A stretch of DNA of 64,000 bases from Flavobacterium buctense (GTDB lineage Bacteria; Bacteroidota; Bacteroidia; Flavobacteriales; Flavobacteriaceae). The notes beneath the pieces are model-generated. The model was given only the letters and a program-made list of their open reading frames with translations. It did no database searches and had not been told where the DNA came from. Every line of letters starts with the position of its first letter. The stretch's first letter is position 1. The stretch covers positions 1-64,000 of the forward strand of contig NZ_JACTAB010000004.1 of the NCBI RefSeq assembly GCF_014486695.1, in the 5' to 3' direction. A program made the translations under genes and the position numbers. Positions 1 through 9,118 of the stretch are shown piece after piece.

Positions 1-1
1 G

Positions 2-43
2 ATAATTGAAGGAATGCACAAGTGGTCTGCTCCTAAAAATTGA
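2..43 (+). CDS. C-terminal end of an unrecognised gene (cut by window edge)
   Basis: An open frame enters from the left edge and ends at a TGA at 41-43, leaving 13 residues that end in WSAPKN. The stop sits right before a terminator-like hairpin, which is why a real gene end is plausible. The piece is too short to identify, and a chance open frame cannot be excluded. Confidence 0.3.
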   Translation: MIEGMHKWSAPKN

Positions 44-72
44 AAAACGCCTCATTCAATTGAAGCGTTTTT
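44..72. terminator. Bidirectional intrinsic terminator at the tmRNA 3' end
   Basis: The arms AAAACGC and GCGTTTT flank a loop that holds the palindrome TTCAATTGAA, with A and T runs on the two sides. It can stop the leftward tmRNA transcript and a rightward gene entering from the left edge. Confidence 0.6.
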
Positions 73-74
73 TG

Positions 75-469
75 TGGAGTCGGGGAGAGTCGAACTCCCG
101 TCCAAACAAGCAACTAAAGAGCTTTCTACACGTTTAGTCTTTGATTGGGTTTTCGACAGTAGGCTATGCCAAAGACAGCGGCCTAATGCTTAGCTCTATC
201 AGTGTCAGAAAGGATTCAGAACATTACCTTTCCTAGGTTTACATTTACGGTTCCCCTGAGCCAGACGCCATAAACCAGGGCTTCTGAGGAGAATCCAGCT
301 TCCCGACCTTGTCGGGACGTGGCAAATCTTACTTTAATTCAGATTATGCAGCTAAAGCGTAGTTATTTTCGCCGTTTATAAGTTCGTACCCTTGGATTTA
401 CGAGCAAAAGGTACCATGCTCGACGTGCTTACTGTTCAATTCGACTTGCTGTCAAAACCAGTCGACCCC
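75..469 (-). ncRNA. ssrA: Transfer-messenger RNA (tmRNA)
   Basis: This RNA rescues ribosomes stalled on broken mRNAs and tags the unfinished peptide for proteolysis. On the minus strand the 5' end GGGGTCG (469 downwards) pairs with CGACTCC near the 3' end, forming the tRNA-like acceptor stem, and a T-arm with the GTTCGACTC core lies just inside. The tag frame is read from 373 to 344: GGC GAA AAT AAC TAC GCT TTA GCT GCA TAA, giving GENNYALAA, which ends in the LAA degradation signal. The hairpin at about 301-316 is an internal helix, not a terminator. The sequence after the discriminator A is CAA, so the CCA end is probably added after transcription. Ends may be off by a few bases. Confidence 0.95.
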
Positions 470-502
470 AGATTTTAATTCTGATTATCAAAAATCAGAC
501 CA

Positions 503-510
503 CAAAAGTA
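503..510 (-). promoter_or_regulatory. Probable -7 element for tmRNA
   Basis: Read on the minus strand this is TACTTTTG, matching the Bacteroidota TAnnTTTG consensus, about 34 bases before the mature tmRNA 5' end. That leaves a short leader to be trimmed. No good TTTG -33 element is seen at the usual spacing. Confidence 0.45.
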
Positions 511-515
511 GTTAA

Positions 516-1718
516 TTATTCGTCATTATCATCATTCAATTTGAACGGATAATCGCCAAAAAGAGCCGCCAATCTTTTAGACTGATAAGTTTTTCGGGTA
601 AACTTATTGGAAAGTGCTATGATGGTGACTTTTTCTTTTCTCAAATTAATAAAAGTAGATGTATTTCCGTGCCACCAACCATTGTGAAAGTAAAACGGTT
701 CGCCTTTTTCATACTCCACCATTCTAATACCTAAACCGTAATTCTTTAATCCTTTGCTCTCGTAGCTGTAGCCTTGGTACATTTTTTTAAGTAATTCTTT
801 ATTGAGAAAGAAAGGTGCGTAGCGAGCAGTATCGAATTTCAATAAGTCTCTTGGGGTGGAATAGATGTTTTTGTCACCGTAAATACCATCCAAATAGTCG
901 GTTCCGATTTCGACATTGTTGCCTTTATACGATGGAACTATATTTTCTCTGTCTTTTTCAAAATCACACACAAAAGTATTGGTCATACCTAAAGGCTTGA
1001 AAATCATTTCTTTCATCGCTTCGGGATATTTCAATCCGGTAGCTTTTTCGATGATTAAAGCCAACATAGCATAATTGGTATTGCAGTAACTAAAACGGGT
1101 ATCGGTTTTGGTTTCCAATGCGATTTCTTTTTCCACCATTACTTTGACGATGTCTTCATTAGTCAAGATTTTTTTCTTGTCCCAATTATTATTTTCAAAC
1201 GTGAAATAAGCATAGTTTCTCATACCACTTCTATGGTTTAAGAGCGTTTGCACTGTAACTTCTGGATAAGGAAAACCATCGATTAAAGTAGTTACTTTTT
1301 GGTTGAGTTTAATTTTTTCAGCATCAACCAACATCAAAATTGCCGTAGCAGTCAAAACCTTACTTACCGAAGCGATGTGTAATGGTGTATCTTTTGTGAT
1401 TTTTTCATCGGTTCGTTTATTGGCATAGCCCATATAGTTTTCATAAATGATTTGGCCGTTTTTGGCTACCAAAAAACTAACATTATCATTTTTTTCCGAC
1501 CAAGTTTTTTCAAAAAAACGAGAAGCACCATATTTTTTATCCTCAATGAATGATTTGGTTAGTTTAGGTAATTCTTCATGTAAAGGTTGCATTACCGGAA
1601 TGCCATTCTCATTGATTTTGATGATATTTTCTTCGTTTTTTTCTTGTTTTGAGCAGGAAGTTGCAATAAAAAGCAATGTGCTAAGAATAAAAGTATAGTG
1701 GTATATTTTGTTTTTCAT
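516..1718 (-). CDS. Serine hydrolase lipoprotein (beta-lactamase class C / penicillin-binding-protein-like)
   Basis: A 400-residue exported serine hydrolase of the class C beta-lactamase / D-alanyl-D-alanine carboxypeptidase / esterase superfamily. The ATG at 1718 is chosen because it directly precedes a lipoprotein signal (MKNKIYHYTF, then a lipobox ending at Cys22). An in-frame ATG at 1739 would add seven residues and overlaps the likely -7 element. The catalytic SxxK motif is SVSK at residues 117-120, the YxN motif is YCN at 211-213, and a late HNGWWHG segment sits where the third motif is expected. It is probably anchored in a membrane facing the periplasm. The true substrate (peptidoglycan peptide, beta-lactam or ester) cannot be told from sequence. 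It lies upstream of tmRNA on the same strand and is divergent from the dehydrogenase gene. Confidence 0.85.
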   Translation of the reverse strand: MKNKIYHYTFILSTLLFIATSCSKQEKNEENIIKINENGIPVMQPLHEELPKLTKSFIEDKKYGASRFFEKTWSEKNDNVSFLVAKNGQIIYENYMGYANKRTDEKITKDTPLHIASVSKVLTATAILMLVDAEKIKLNQKVTTLIDGFPYPEVTVQTLLNHRSGMRNYAYFTFENNNWDKKKILTNEDIVKVMVEKEIALETKTDTRFSYCNTNYAMLALIIEKATGLKYPEAMKEMIFKPLGMTNTFVCDFEKDRENIVPSYKGNNVEIGTDYLDGIYGDKNIYSTPRDLLKFDTARYAPFFLNKELLKKMYQGYSYESKGLKNYGLGIRMVEYEKGEPFYFHNGWWHGNTSTFINLRKEKVTIIALSNKFTRKTYQSKRLAALFGDYPFKLNDDNDE

Positions 1719-1738
1719 TTTAAAGACATATGGAAACA

Positions 1739-1746
1739 CAAATATA
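1739..1746 (-). promoter_or_regulatory. Probable -7 element for the serine hydrolase gene
   Basis: Minus-strand TATATTTG matches TAnnTTTG and lies about 20 bases before the chosen start at 1718. No TTTG element is found at 17-23 bases upstream. Confidence 0.4.
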
Positions 1747-1826
1747 ATTATTCAAGTATGGAGTACAGTTAATATTTCGCAAAGCTTTCAACAGGTTTTT
1801 CACAATTTTTATTTTTTCGAAAAAGT

Positions 1827-1857
1827 TTTGAAAACGTTTTCGTTACAACTACTTTTG
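1827..1857 (+). promoter_or_regulatory. Bacteroidota-type promoter TTTG-N19-TACTTTTG
   Basis: TTTG at 1827-1830 is followed by exactly 19 bases and then TACTTTTG at 1850-1857. This is an excellent match to the housekeeping sigma consensus. Transcription would begin near 1864, so the start codon at 1876 is used rather than the upstream in-frame start at 1708. Confidence 0.75.
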
Positions 1858-1875
1858 GGCACAAAAAAAGAGAGA

Positions 1876-3078
1876 ATGAAATTTGGTATTATCAAAGAGA
1901 GAAAAAACCCACCTGACAGAAGAGTTGTTTTTACTCCGGAAGAATTAGTGAGATTACAAGAAGAACATCCTGAAGCTATAGTAAAAGTGGAAAGCTCTGA
2001 TATTAGAGTTTTTAATGATGAAGCTTATGAAAAACTTGGTGTTGAGGTAGCTGAAGATATTTCAGATTGTGATGTATTCTTTGGGGTGAAGGAAATTCCG
2101 GTTGAATATTTGATTCCGAATAAAAAGTATTTTTTCTTTTCACACACGATTAAAAAGCAAGTGCACAATCGAAAACTATTGCAAGCAATTTTGGCAAAAA
2201 ACATTGAGTTGTATGACCACGAAACAATCGTTGACGCAAGCAACAGAAGGTTGATAGGTTTTGGCCGTTATGCCGGAATTGTTGGAGCTTACAACGGTTT
2301 CAGAGCTTTCGGAATTAAATATGAATTATTCACTTTGCCCAAAGCGGAAACTCTAAGCAGTAAAGAAGATTTAATCGTTCGTTTGAAAAGACAAACTTTA
2401 CCCAATATCAAAATTGTTTTAACCGGTCACGGAAAAGTAGGTATGGGAGCCAAAGAAATTTTGGACGGTATGAAGATTAAAGAAGTTTCAGCGGCAGACT
2501 TTTTGAATAAAGTATACTCACAGCCGGTTTATACCCAAATCGATGTTTTAGACTATAACAAACGTCTTGACGGACAAGCTTTAGACAATAATGATTTTTA
2601 CAAAAATCCACAAGAATACACTTCCAACTTTGAACGTTTTACCAAAGTAGCTGATATTTATATGGCTGGTCATTTCCATGGCAATAACGCACCTGATATT
2701 TTAACGCAAGACATGCTTAAGGCAGCTGATTGTAAAATAAAAGTCGTAGCCGATATTTCTTGCGATGTTGATGGGCCGATTGCTTGTACCATTAAAGCAT
2801 CCACAATTGCGGAACCTTTTTTTGGTTATTTACCCTTTGAAAATAAAGAAGTTCCTTTTACCCATCCGGGTTCAATTATGGTGATGTCTGTGGATAATTT
2901 ACCTTGCGAATTGCCCAAAGATGCCAGCGAAGGTTTTGGAGAAATGTTTATGGAGCATGTAATTCCGGCGTTCTTTAACGGAGACAAAGATGGTATTTTG
3001 CAACGCGCTAAAATTACTGAAAACGGCCAACTCACACCTCGATTTGCTTATCTGCAAGACTACGTTGACGGAAATTAA
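1876..3078 (+). CDS. NAD(P)-dependent dehydrogenase of the alanine dehydrogenase / saccharopine dehydrogenase (LYS1) family
   Basis: A 400-residue cytoplasmic oxidoreductase. The N-terminus (MKFGIIKERKNPPDRRVVFT) resembles the AlaDh/PNT N-terminal domain shared by alanine dehydrogenase and the lysine-forming saccharopine dehydrogenase. IVLTGHGKVGMGA, near residue 180, is the glycine-rich dinucleotide-binding loop of the second domain. DISCDVDGPIACT and FEVPFTHPGS-type segments further on fit the LYS1-like branch better than classical alanine dehydrogenase, so its product is uncertain between the two. The frame stays open upstream to 1708, but the promoter at 1827-1857 places transcription start inside that extension. 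It is a single gene, divergent from the serine hydrolase. No catalytic peculiarity was noticed. Confidence 0.8.
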   Translation: MKFGIIKERKNPPDRRVVFTPEELVRLQEEHPEAIVKVESSDIRVFNDEAYEKLGVEVAEDISDCDVFFGVKEIPVEYLIPNKKYFFFSHTIKKQVHNRKLLQAILAKNIELYDHETIVDASNRRLIGFGRYAGIVGAYNGFRAFGIKYELFTLPKAETLSSKEDLIVRLKRQTLPNIKIVLTGHGKVGMGAKEILDGMKIKEVSAADFLNKVYSQPVYTQIDVLDYNKRLDGQALDNNDFYKNPQEYTSNFERFTKVADIYMAGHFHGNNAPDILTQDMLKAADCKIKVVADISCDVDGPIACTIKASTIAEPFFGYLPFENKEVPFTHPGSIMVMSVDNLPCELPKDASEGFGEMFMEHVIPAFFNGDKDGILQRAKITENGQLTPRFAYLQDYVDGN

Positions 3079-3085
3079 TTTTTAA

Positions 3086-3119
3086 TTGGTACCAAAAGGC
3101 ATAAGTTTTTTTATTTTTG
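3086..3119 (+). promoter_or_regulatory. Promoter TTG-N23-TATTTTTG for the locus 1 regulator
   Basis: TTG at 3086-3088 and TATTTTTG at 3112-3119 are separated by 23 bases, the long end of the accepted spacing. The -7 element overlaps the in-frame TTG at 3117, so translation most likely begins at the GTG at 3138. Confidence 0.55.
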
Positions 3120-3137
3120 GGTACTAATCTTTCCAAA

Positions 3138-5885
3138 GTGAGAAACAAAATTGCCTTTTTATTTTTATTCCTATGTTCCTTTACCTATGCACAGGAGTTG
3201 CTTCCGTTTGTAGAAAATTTTACCAAAAGCAATTACAACGGCGATAATCAGGTTTGGAGTGTTACTCAAGGCAATGACAATGCGTTTTACTTTGCCAATA
3301 ACCATTACTTACTTCGTTTCAACGGCGTTCGTTGGGAAAAATACAGTTTGCCCAACAAGACGATTATCAGGTCTGTTTTTTCAGATGGTGATAAAATTTA
3401 TTCGGGTTCTTATAACGAGTTTGGCTATTGGAAAAGAACGAATGGCATACTGCAATACACATCGCTTTCCAAAAATAAAAATTATTTTACCGGTTCTTCC
3501 ATCAATGAAGAGATTTGGAAGATATTTAAACATGATGATAAAATCTACTTTCAGTCTTTTAATGAGCTTTATGTTTTAGAGAACAACAAGATTCGGAAAA
3601 TTAGGATTCCGTTTCAAATATCGTACTGTTTTTTAGTAGAAAATAAAATCTACGCGGCTTCGGTAAAAGACGGTGTTTTTCTTTTTGAGAACAATGATTT
3701 CAAAAAGATTGAGAAATGGAATTTACTCGAGGACAATATTATCCATGCGATTGATAAAGCCTATGGTAAAATGTTCTTTTTTACTCAAAAAAATGGTATT
3801 TATATTGAAGAAAACAATACTTTAAAACCATGGTCACATCCATTAAATGACTTATTAAAAAAAGAAATTATCATTACGGCAAAGGCAATTTCAGATGACA
3901 GATTGGTTATTGGTACTGCTTTTCAAGGTGTTTATGTAATCGATTTAAACAACAATAGTTATAATAATATATGTCGAAAAAATGCGCTTAAAAACAATTC
4001 TATTTTAAGTATAGGTTTAGATAAAGAAAACGATTTATGGCTTGGTTTGGATAATGGCATTTCACATATCGAAATCAATTCCCCCTATAAAATCTTTTCA
4101 GACAATACCGGAATTTTAGGTTCGGTTTATACTTTGGCACCTTTAGATAATGGATTGCTTTTGGGTTCCAATCACGGAGTTTTTAAATATCAGAATAAAA
4201 CATTGACTTTATTAACGAATTCCCAAGGACAAGTTTGGGATATTTTAAAAGTAGGTGACAAGTATCTTATAGGTCATAATGACGGCACTTATGTCTATGA
4301 GAATGATGTTTTGAAAAAAGCCAACGAAGTCAGTGGCGGATGGAAATTTTTGAAGAGTAATTTCCATGATAATTTTTTTCTGGCTAATTATTCGGGTATA
4401 GTCATCTTTGAAAAACCGACTGATTTGCATACGTATAAATACTTTTCAAACCTCACCAAACCCATCAAGAGCATAGTGCAGAATAAGCCCAATGAACTCT
4501 GGGCAGTGGATAATTACAGAAGTCTGTACCGAATACTTTTTGATGATGATTTTGTAGTTAAGAAGATTGAGAATATTACACAGAAGAATAAAATTCTTAA
4601 CGATTATGGGGTTAAAATGGTGAATTTCAATAGTGAAGTATTGTTTTATATCAATTCGAGATGGTATGAATATAATGCCATTTCGGACAAACTTGAACTC
4701 AATGCATATTTCAATAAATCTTTTACAAACATATCGGAGTTGATTCCGATTGATAATGAAAACTTTATCATTTTAAAAGACAAGTCACTGTATGTTATCA
4801 ATAGAGTCAATAATAAATTTGTATGGAGATTAATTCCCGAGAAATATTATGAAGGAAAAATAATTAATCAAGATACTAAGGTTTTTAAAGTTAACGGCCA
4901 ATATCTATTAAACCTTGATGATGGCTTTTTTGCCTTTAAATTGCAAAAAGAGAAGCCTAAGCCAAATAGTAAAAGTGTGAAGTTAGAAGCTTTTGTTGAT
5001 GGAGTATTTATAGAAAAAGCAGCAACGATAAGCTATAACAAGTCAATTAGTTTAGATGTAATTTCAGAATATTATGGCTATAACAAGCAAGAGCTTTTTT
5101 ATTCACTTGATGACCGAAAGCAACACATTCCAATGAAAGATTCTAATATTTTGCTGAGTAATCTTTCCAGTGGAAGTCATGAGTTGATTGTTTTTTATAA
5201 TGACGGAGAAAAATATTTTCAATTAGCAGTATTTAACTTTGAAGTTGAACGCCCGTGGTATATTTCCTTTTGGATGATCTTGATTTATGTTTCCATAATT
5301 GTAGGTGCTTTTTATCTTTACTACAAATGGAATAAAATTCGTTACATCGAGAAATTAAAGTTGAAAGAAGAAGAATTAAAACATCAAAAAGAAATTCTTC
5401 ATTTAGAAATGGAAGCACAAAATAAATTAAAATTGCAAGAGTATGAGAAGCACATACTAGAGGTGCAAATTCAGGCCAAAGCTTCAGAGGTAGCCGGGAA
5501 ATCATTGTCTATTGCCAAACAATCCGAGATGATTGAAAGTATTCAAAGAGCCTTGGAATCTGAAAGTGACATTAGTAATTTAAAAAGCAGTATCAAGAAA
5601 TCAATTAAGATTAACGCCATCAATAAAAATGAATGGGAGAGTTTTGAAAAGAACTTAATGCAAAGTAATGAGGAATTCGTGCAACGTTTATCAAAAAAAT
5701 ATCCGGTTTTAACTTCAAAAGATATCAAGCTTTGTATTTATCTCAAAATGAATCTTTCTTCTAAAGAAATAGCGCCGTTAATGAACATTTCATTTAGAGG
5801 AGTTGAGTTGCATCGTTACCGATTAAGAAAAAAATTGGGGCTAACTTCAGATGATAGCTTGTCTAAGTTTATGATAAACACATAA
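3138..5885 (+). CDS. Transmembrane one-component regulator: beta-propeller / triple-tyrosine sensor with LuxR-type HTH
   Basis: A 915-residue glycan-sensing transcription regulator. Its order is: signal peptide (to about residue 19), a long periplasmic part with repeated propeller-like blades (segments such as DLWLGLDNG and NHGVFKYQ), a Y_Y_Y domain near 640-725, one membrane helix (FWMILIYVSIIVGAFYLYY), a charged coiled coil, and a C-terminal helix-turn-helix with LSSKEIAPLMNIS followed by the recognition helix region RGVELHRYRLRKKL. There is no histidine kinase or receiver domain, so signal and DNA binding lie in one polypeptide. The GTG start is preferred over TTG at 3117 because of the promoter position. 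It stands just before susC and very probably controls locus 1. The gene at 28424 has the same layout. Confidence 0.85.
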   Translation: MRNKIAFLFLFLCSFTYAQELLPFVENFTKSNYNGDNQVWSVTQGNDNAFYFANNHYLLRFNGVRWEKYSLPNKTIIRSVFSDGDKIYSGSYNEFGYWKRTNGILQYTSLSKNKNYFTGSSINEEIWKIFKHDDKIYFQSFNELYVLENNKIRKIRIPFQISYCFLVENKIYAASVKDGVFLFENNDFKKIEKWNLLEDNIIHAIDKAYGKMFFFTQKNGIYIEENNTLKPWSHPLNDLLKKEIIITAKAISDDRLVIGTAFQGVYVIDLNNNSYNNICRKNALKNNSILSIGLDKENDLWLGLDNGISHIEINSPYKIFSDNTGILGSVYTLAPLDNGLLLGSNHGVFKYQNKTLTLLTNSQGQVWDILKVGDKYLIGHNDGTYVYENDVLKKANEVSGGWKFLKSNFHDNFFLANYSGIVIFEKPTDLHTYKYFSNLTKPIKSIVQNKPNELWAVDNYRSLYRILFDDDFVVKKIENITQKNKILNDYGVKMVNFNSEVLFYINSRWYEYNAISDKLELNAYFNKSFTNISELIPIDNENFIILKDKSLYVINRVNNKFVWRLIPEKYYEGKIINQDTKVFKVNGQYLLNLDDGFFAFKLQKEKPKPNSKSVKLEAFVDGVFIEKAATISYNKSISLDVISEYYGYNKQELFYSLDDRKQHIPMKDSNILLSNLSSGSHELIVFYNDGEKYFQLAVFNFEVERPWYISFWMILIYVSIIVGAFYLYYKWNKIRYIEKLKLKEEELKHQKEILHLEMEAQNKLKLQEYEKHILEVQIQAKASEVAGKSLSIAKQSEMIESIQRALESESDISNLKSSIKKSIKINAINKNEWESFEKNLMQSNEEFVQRLSKKYPVLTSKDIKLCIYLKMNLSSKEIAPLMNISFRGVELHRYRLRKKLGLTSDDSLSKFMINT

Positions 5886-5942
5886 TTTTAATTGTTTTTT
5901 TATCAATGCTTAAATTTTAATTATAGTATTTTATCAATTATT

Positions 5943-5990
5943 AACTCATCAATACTACATCATAACTGATTTGTATCGATGAGTTTTTTG
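5943..5990 (+). terminator. Intrinsic terminator after the regulator gene
   Basis: Arms 5943-5954 (AACTCATCAATA) and 5974-5985 (TATCGATGAGTT) pair with one mismatch and are followed by a T-rich run. The regulator is therefore transcribed apart from susC. Confidence 0.65.
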
Positions 5991-6057
5991 TTGTGTAAAT
6001 TAATTTTAAAATATTAAAAATCAATTAATTATATTTTTATTTTTATAGAAAGATGTA

Positions 6058-6110
6058 GTAATGTAGTGAATTATAACCTATTACTATAACGATTTAGTTC
6101 ATTACATTTA
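6058..6110 (+). promoter_or_regulatory. Candidate operator and promoter of the susC operon
   Basis: A box at 6058-6090 starts with GTAATGTAGTG and contains AACCTAT. It has a close relative at 31512-31544 before the first gene downstream of the locus 2 regulator. A near-consensus -7 element TACATTTA follows at 6103-6110, with no TTG at the usual upstream distance, as expected for an activator-dependent promoter. Arms 6055-6072 and 6094-6112 also form a loose inverted repeat. The regulatory role is inferred. Confidence 0.45.
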
Positions 6111-6135
6111 CTAAAACAAAATCAAATTTTATAAA

Positions 6136-9108
6136 ATGAAAATTTTCCTAGCTTATTTTTTGTTGCTGACTTTTGGTTGCGTAACATACGCTCAAGAGGT
6201 AAAAGGTAAAGTAATTGATGTAAATGGCATGCCGCTTCCCGGAACTAACGTAGTTGTAAAAGGAAAAAACATCAGTACATCAACTGATTTTGATGGTGTT
6301 TTTTCTTTAAAAGCTGACACAAATGATATAATAGAGTTTTCAATGATTGGTTTTGAAACGATTTCATTAAAAGCCCAATCTAATATGACAGTTACCTTAA
6401 ATGAAAGCAATCAGTTGCTTAAAGAGGTTATAGTTGTTGGATATGGAACCAAAAAAGCAGGTTCTATTACCGGTTCCGTAGCACAAATTAAAGCGACTGA
6501 GATTGTAAAAACTCCTGCACAATCAGCCATACAGGCTATTCAAGGGAAGGCTGCCGGTGTTAATATTGTTACTAATGATGAACCTGGCGCTAATCCATCA
6601 ATACGCATCAGAGGTTTAGGAACGGTTTTAGGAGGAAGAGATCCACTTTATATTATAGACGGTTTGGAAGCTTCAAGTTTGAACGGTTTGAGTCCAAACG
6701 AGATTGAAACTATAGACATATTAAAAGACGCTTCGTCTTTAGCTATTTATGGACAAAAAGGGTCAAATGGTGTTGTAGTTGTTTCTACCAAAAAAGGTAA
6801 AAGCGGTAAATTAAAAATGGATTATAATAGCTATTATGGACTAAAAATGATTCAACGTGAAGTAGAAATGTCTGATGCATACCGCTATGTTTACTACAAT
6901 AATACCGCACTTGGGTCGAGTTCCTATTTTAATTTTGACCAACCTTACAATACCAATTGGTTAGATGAAATTACTAGTAATGGTGAGGTTGTAAGCCATA
7001 ATATTTCTCTATCTGGTGGATCTGAAAATGCTAGCTTTTATTTTGGCGCAACTAATTTAAAAGAAAAAGGAATTTTAAACGGAACCGAGTTTGAGAGAAC
7101 CAACTTAAATTCAAGAAATGAATACAGTTTTTTTGATAAGAAACTAAAAATATCCCAATCGGTTAATCTTTCAATTGTAAAAAATACACCAAAGCCTTTA
7201 AGTGCTTTTACCAATGCCTACAAACAATCACCAATAGTACCAGTAAGATTTGACAACGGTCGATGGGGTGTTCCATTAAGAAATCCATCAACAGGTCAAG
7301 TAGATATCAACGGTAATGACAGATTTAATAATGTTGGAAATCCGGCAGCACAATTGTTCTATACCAACGAAAAGAATAAAAACTTAGTGCTTTTTGGTAA
7401 CATTGGTGCCGAAATGCAAGTAACCAAAGAATTAAAATTCAATTCTAATTTCGGCGCAACGTTTGACTGGTCTAAAGGATACACTTTCACGCCAAGCAGA
7501 GAAATTTGGCTGTCCCAAAATCCAACAGAAGAGATTGCTGATTATCCTGTTGCAGAACCCATTAACATATTGCAACAACGAAGAGGTGACAGTTACCGTT
7601 GGAATTGGGATAATTATTTCACCTACAGTAAATTGTTTGGTAAACATGATTTGAAAGCGACTGTTGGTATGAATAGAAGTACATCAAACATCACAGAGAA
7701 TCTTTCTGCTTCGCGATGGAATGTTCCGGCACAATCTAATTATTGGTCACTGGATTTATCAACTTATAATAATGAAGTTGCACCGGGTTCTATTGTGAGT
7801 AATAAAAGAGAAACACCACTTGTTTCTTTAGCTTATTTCGGCAGATTAGATTATGAATACAACGAAAAGTATTTGTTTAGTGCTACTATCAGACGAGAAG
7901 GAATCAGCACTTTTCAAGAATCAAAGCGTTGGGCTGTTTTTCCGGCATTTTCAGGAGGTTGGATAATGTCTAATGAAGATTTCCTAAAAGAAGTTAGTTT
8001 CCTTAACTATTTAAAAATAAGAGGAGGTTATGGTGAAGTAGGAAACGGTAATAGCTTATATGCTTTGAATATCCCTGTTTTCGCTGCTGGTTATAATTAT
8101 ACATTTGGGGCAAATGAAACTATTTTTCCGGGAAATAACCAACCTTATCAAGTTGATCCAAATTTAACTTGGGAAACGATGAAGGAAATTGATTTCGGAA
8201 TCGATTTTAAAGTCCTAGGAAATAAATTATCTGGATCTATCGATTTTTATGACAGAAAATCTGAAAACGTAATATTACCGGTTGAATTACCGGATGTTTT
8301 ATCACCGGAACCGGTTACTTTAAATACCGGAACCGTTTCAAATAAAGGATTAGAATTGTCTTTAAAATGGAGCAAAGAAATTAATGACAATTGGAGCTAT
8401 TCAATTAACGGAAATATTTCATTCAACAAAAACGAACTAACAGGTGTTAACAATGCTTATTTCGCTGATTATATTGGTGGAAGTATCAACAATGGTCAAT
8501 GGACCAAACAAGTTTTGGTTGGGGAATCACTGGGTAGTTTTTACGTCTACCAAGTTACCGGTATCGATGGCGATGGTAATTTTACCTACAGCGATGAAAG
8601 AGTAGTGGCCGGTTCTTATCTTCCGACTTATACTTATGGTTTAAGTTTCGCCATTAACTATAAAAAATTTGATTTCTCAGTTGATACATACGGTGTTGGC
8701 GGAAATAAATTATACAACGGAAAAAAAGCACAGCGCTTTGGTGGAGAAAATGTGGAATATGATGTCTTGGAAGATTTTTGGACACCGGGTAATCCAAATC
8801 CGAATGCTGCAAATCCAGCGCCATTTAATATAGTGCCACGTTCTTCAACCTATTACATTGAAGATGGTGCTTATCTTCGAATTAACAACATTACTTTAGG
8901 ATATACTTTTCCAAAGTTTTTTGGACAAATAGACAAAGTGCGATTATACGCCACAGCGATTAACCCATTCATCTTTACAAAATACTCTGGTTATTCTCCT
9001 GAATTGTCAGGAAATAACAATGCTGACCCATTGGGAAGCGCAGGTATTGAATTGGATGCTTATCCAACGAATAAAACATTCTTATTAGGTTTAAATGTAA
9101 GTTTCTAA
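6136..9108 (+). CDS. susC: SusC-family TonB-dependent outer-membrane receptor
   Basis: A 990-residue outer-membrane importer that takes up oligosaccharides with energy from TonB, in a complex with the adjacent SusD. It has a signal peptide ending in CVTYAQ, a carboxypeptidase-regulatory-like domain (about 22-98, with KGKVIDVNGMPLPGTNVVVK), the SusC-type junction VIVVGYGTKKAGSITGSV (about 99-116), a plug domain to about 220 (SIRIRGLGTVLGGRDPLYIIDG) and a long beta-barrel ending in an aromatic strand (LLGLNVSF). Length is normal for the family. It is the first gene of the locus 1 operon, 10 bases ahead of susD. The symbol denotes family membership; the substrate is not known from the sequence. 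Confidence 0.95.
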   Translation: MKIFLAYFLLLTFGCVTYAQEVKGKVIDVNGMPLPGTNVVVKGKNISTSTDFDGVFSLKADTNDIIEFSMIGFETISLKAQSNMTVTLNESNQLLKEVIVVGYGTKKAGSITGSVAQIKATEIVKTPAQSAIQAIQGKAAGVNIVTNDEPGANPSIRIRGLGTVLGGRDPLYIIDGLEASSLNGLSPNEIETIDILKDASSLAIYGQKGSNGVVVVSTKKGKSGKLKMDYNSYYGLKMIQREVEMSDAYRYVYYNNTALGSSSYFNFDQPYNTNWLDEITSNGEVVSHNISLSGGSENASFYFGATNLKEKGILNGTEFERTNLNSRNEYSFFDKKLKISQSVNLSIVKNTPKPLSAFTNAYKQSPIVPVRFDNGRWGVPLRNPSTGQVDINGNDRFNNVGNPAAQLFYTNEKNKNLVLFGNIGAEMQVTKELKFNSNFGATFDWSKGYTFTPSREIWLSQNPTEEIADYPVAEPINILQQRRGDSYRWNWDNYFTYSKLFGKHDLKATVGMNRSTSNITENLSASRWNVPAQSNYWSLDLSTYNNEVAPGSIVSNKRETPLVSLAYFGRLDYEYNEKYLFSATIRREGISTFQESKRWAVFPAFSGGWIMSNEDFLKEVSFLNYLKIRGGYGEVGNGNSLYALNIPVFAAGYNYTFGANETIFPGNNQPYQVDPNLTWETMKEIDFGIDFKVLGNKLSGSIDFYDRKSENVILPVELPDVLSPEPVTLNTGTVSNKGLELSLKWSKEINDNWSYSINGNISFNKNELTGVNNAYFADYIGGSINNGQWTKQVLVGESLGSFYVYQVTGIDGDGNFTYSDERVVAGSYLPTYTYGLSFAINYKKFDFSVDTYGVGGNKLYNGKKAQRFGGENVEYDVLEDFWTPGNPNPNAANPAPFNIVPRSSTYYIEDGAYLRINNITLGYTFPKFFGQIDKVRLYATAINPFIFTKYSGYSPELSGNNNADPLGSAGIELDAYPTNKTFLLGLNVSF

Positions 9109-9118
9109 AAAATAGACT

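Noticed and set aside
300..318. Perfect hairpin TCCCGAC / GTCGGGA that looks like a terminator
   Set aside because: It lies inside the tmRNA gene, has no T run, and is best explained as an internal tmRNA helix.
1708..1875. N-terminal extension of the dehydrogenase frame
   Set aside because: A consensus promoter at 1827-1857 lies inside it, and the family similarity begins exactly at the ATG at 1876.
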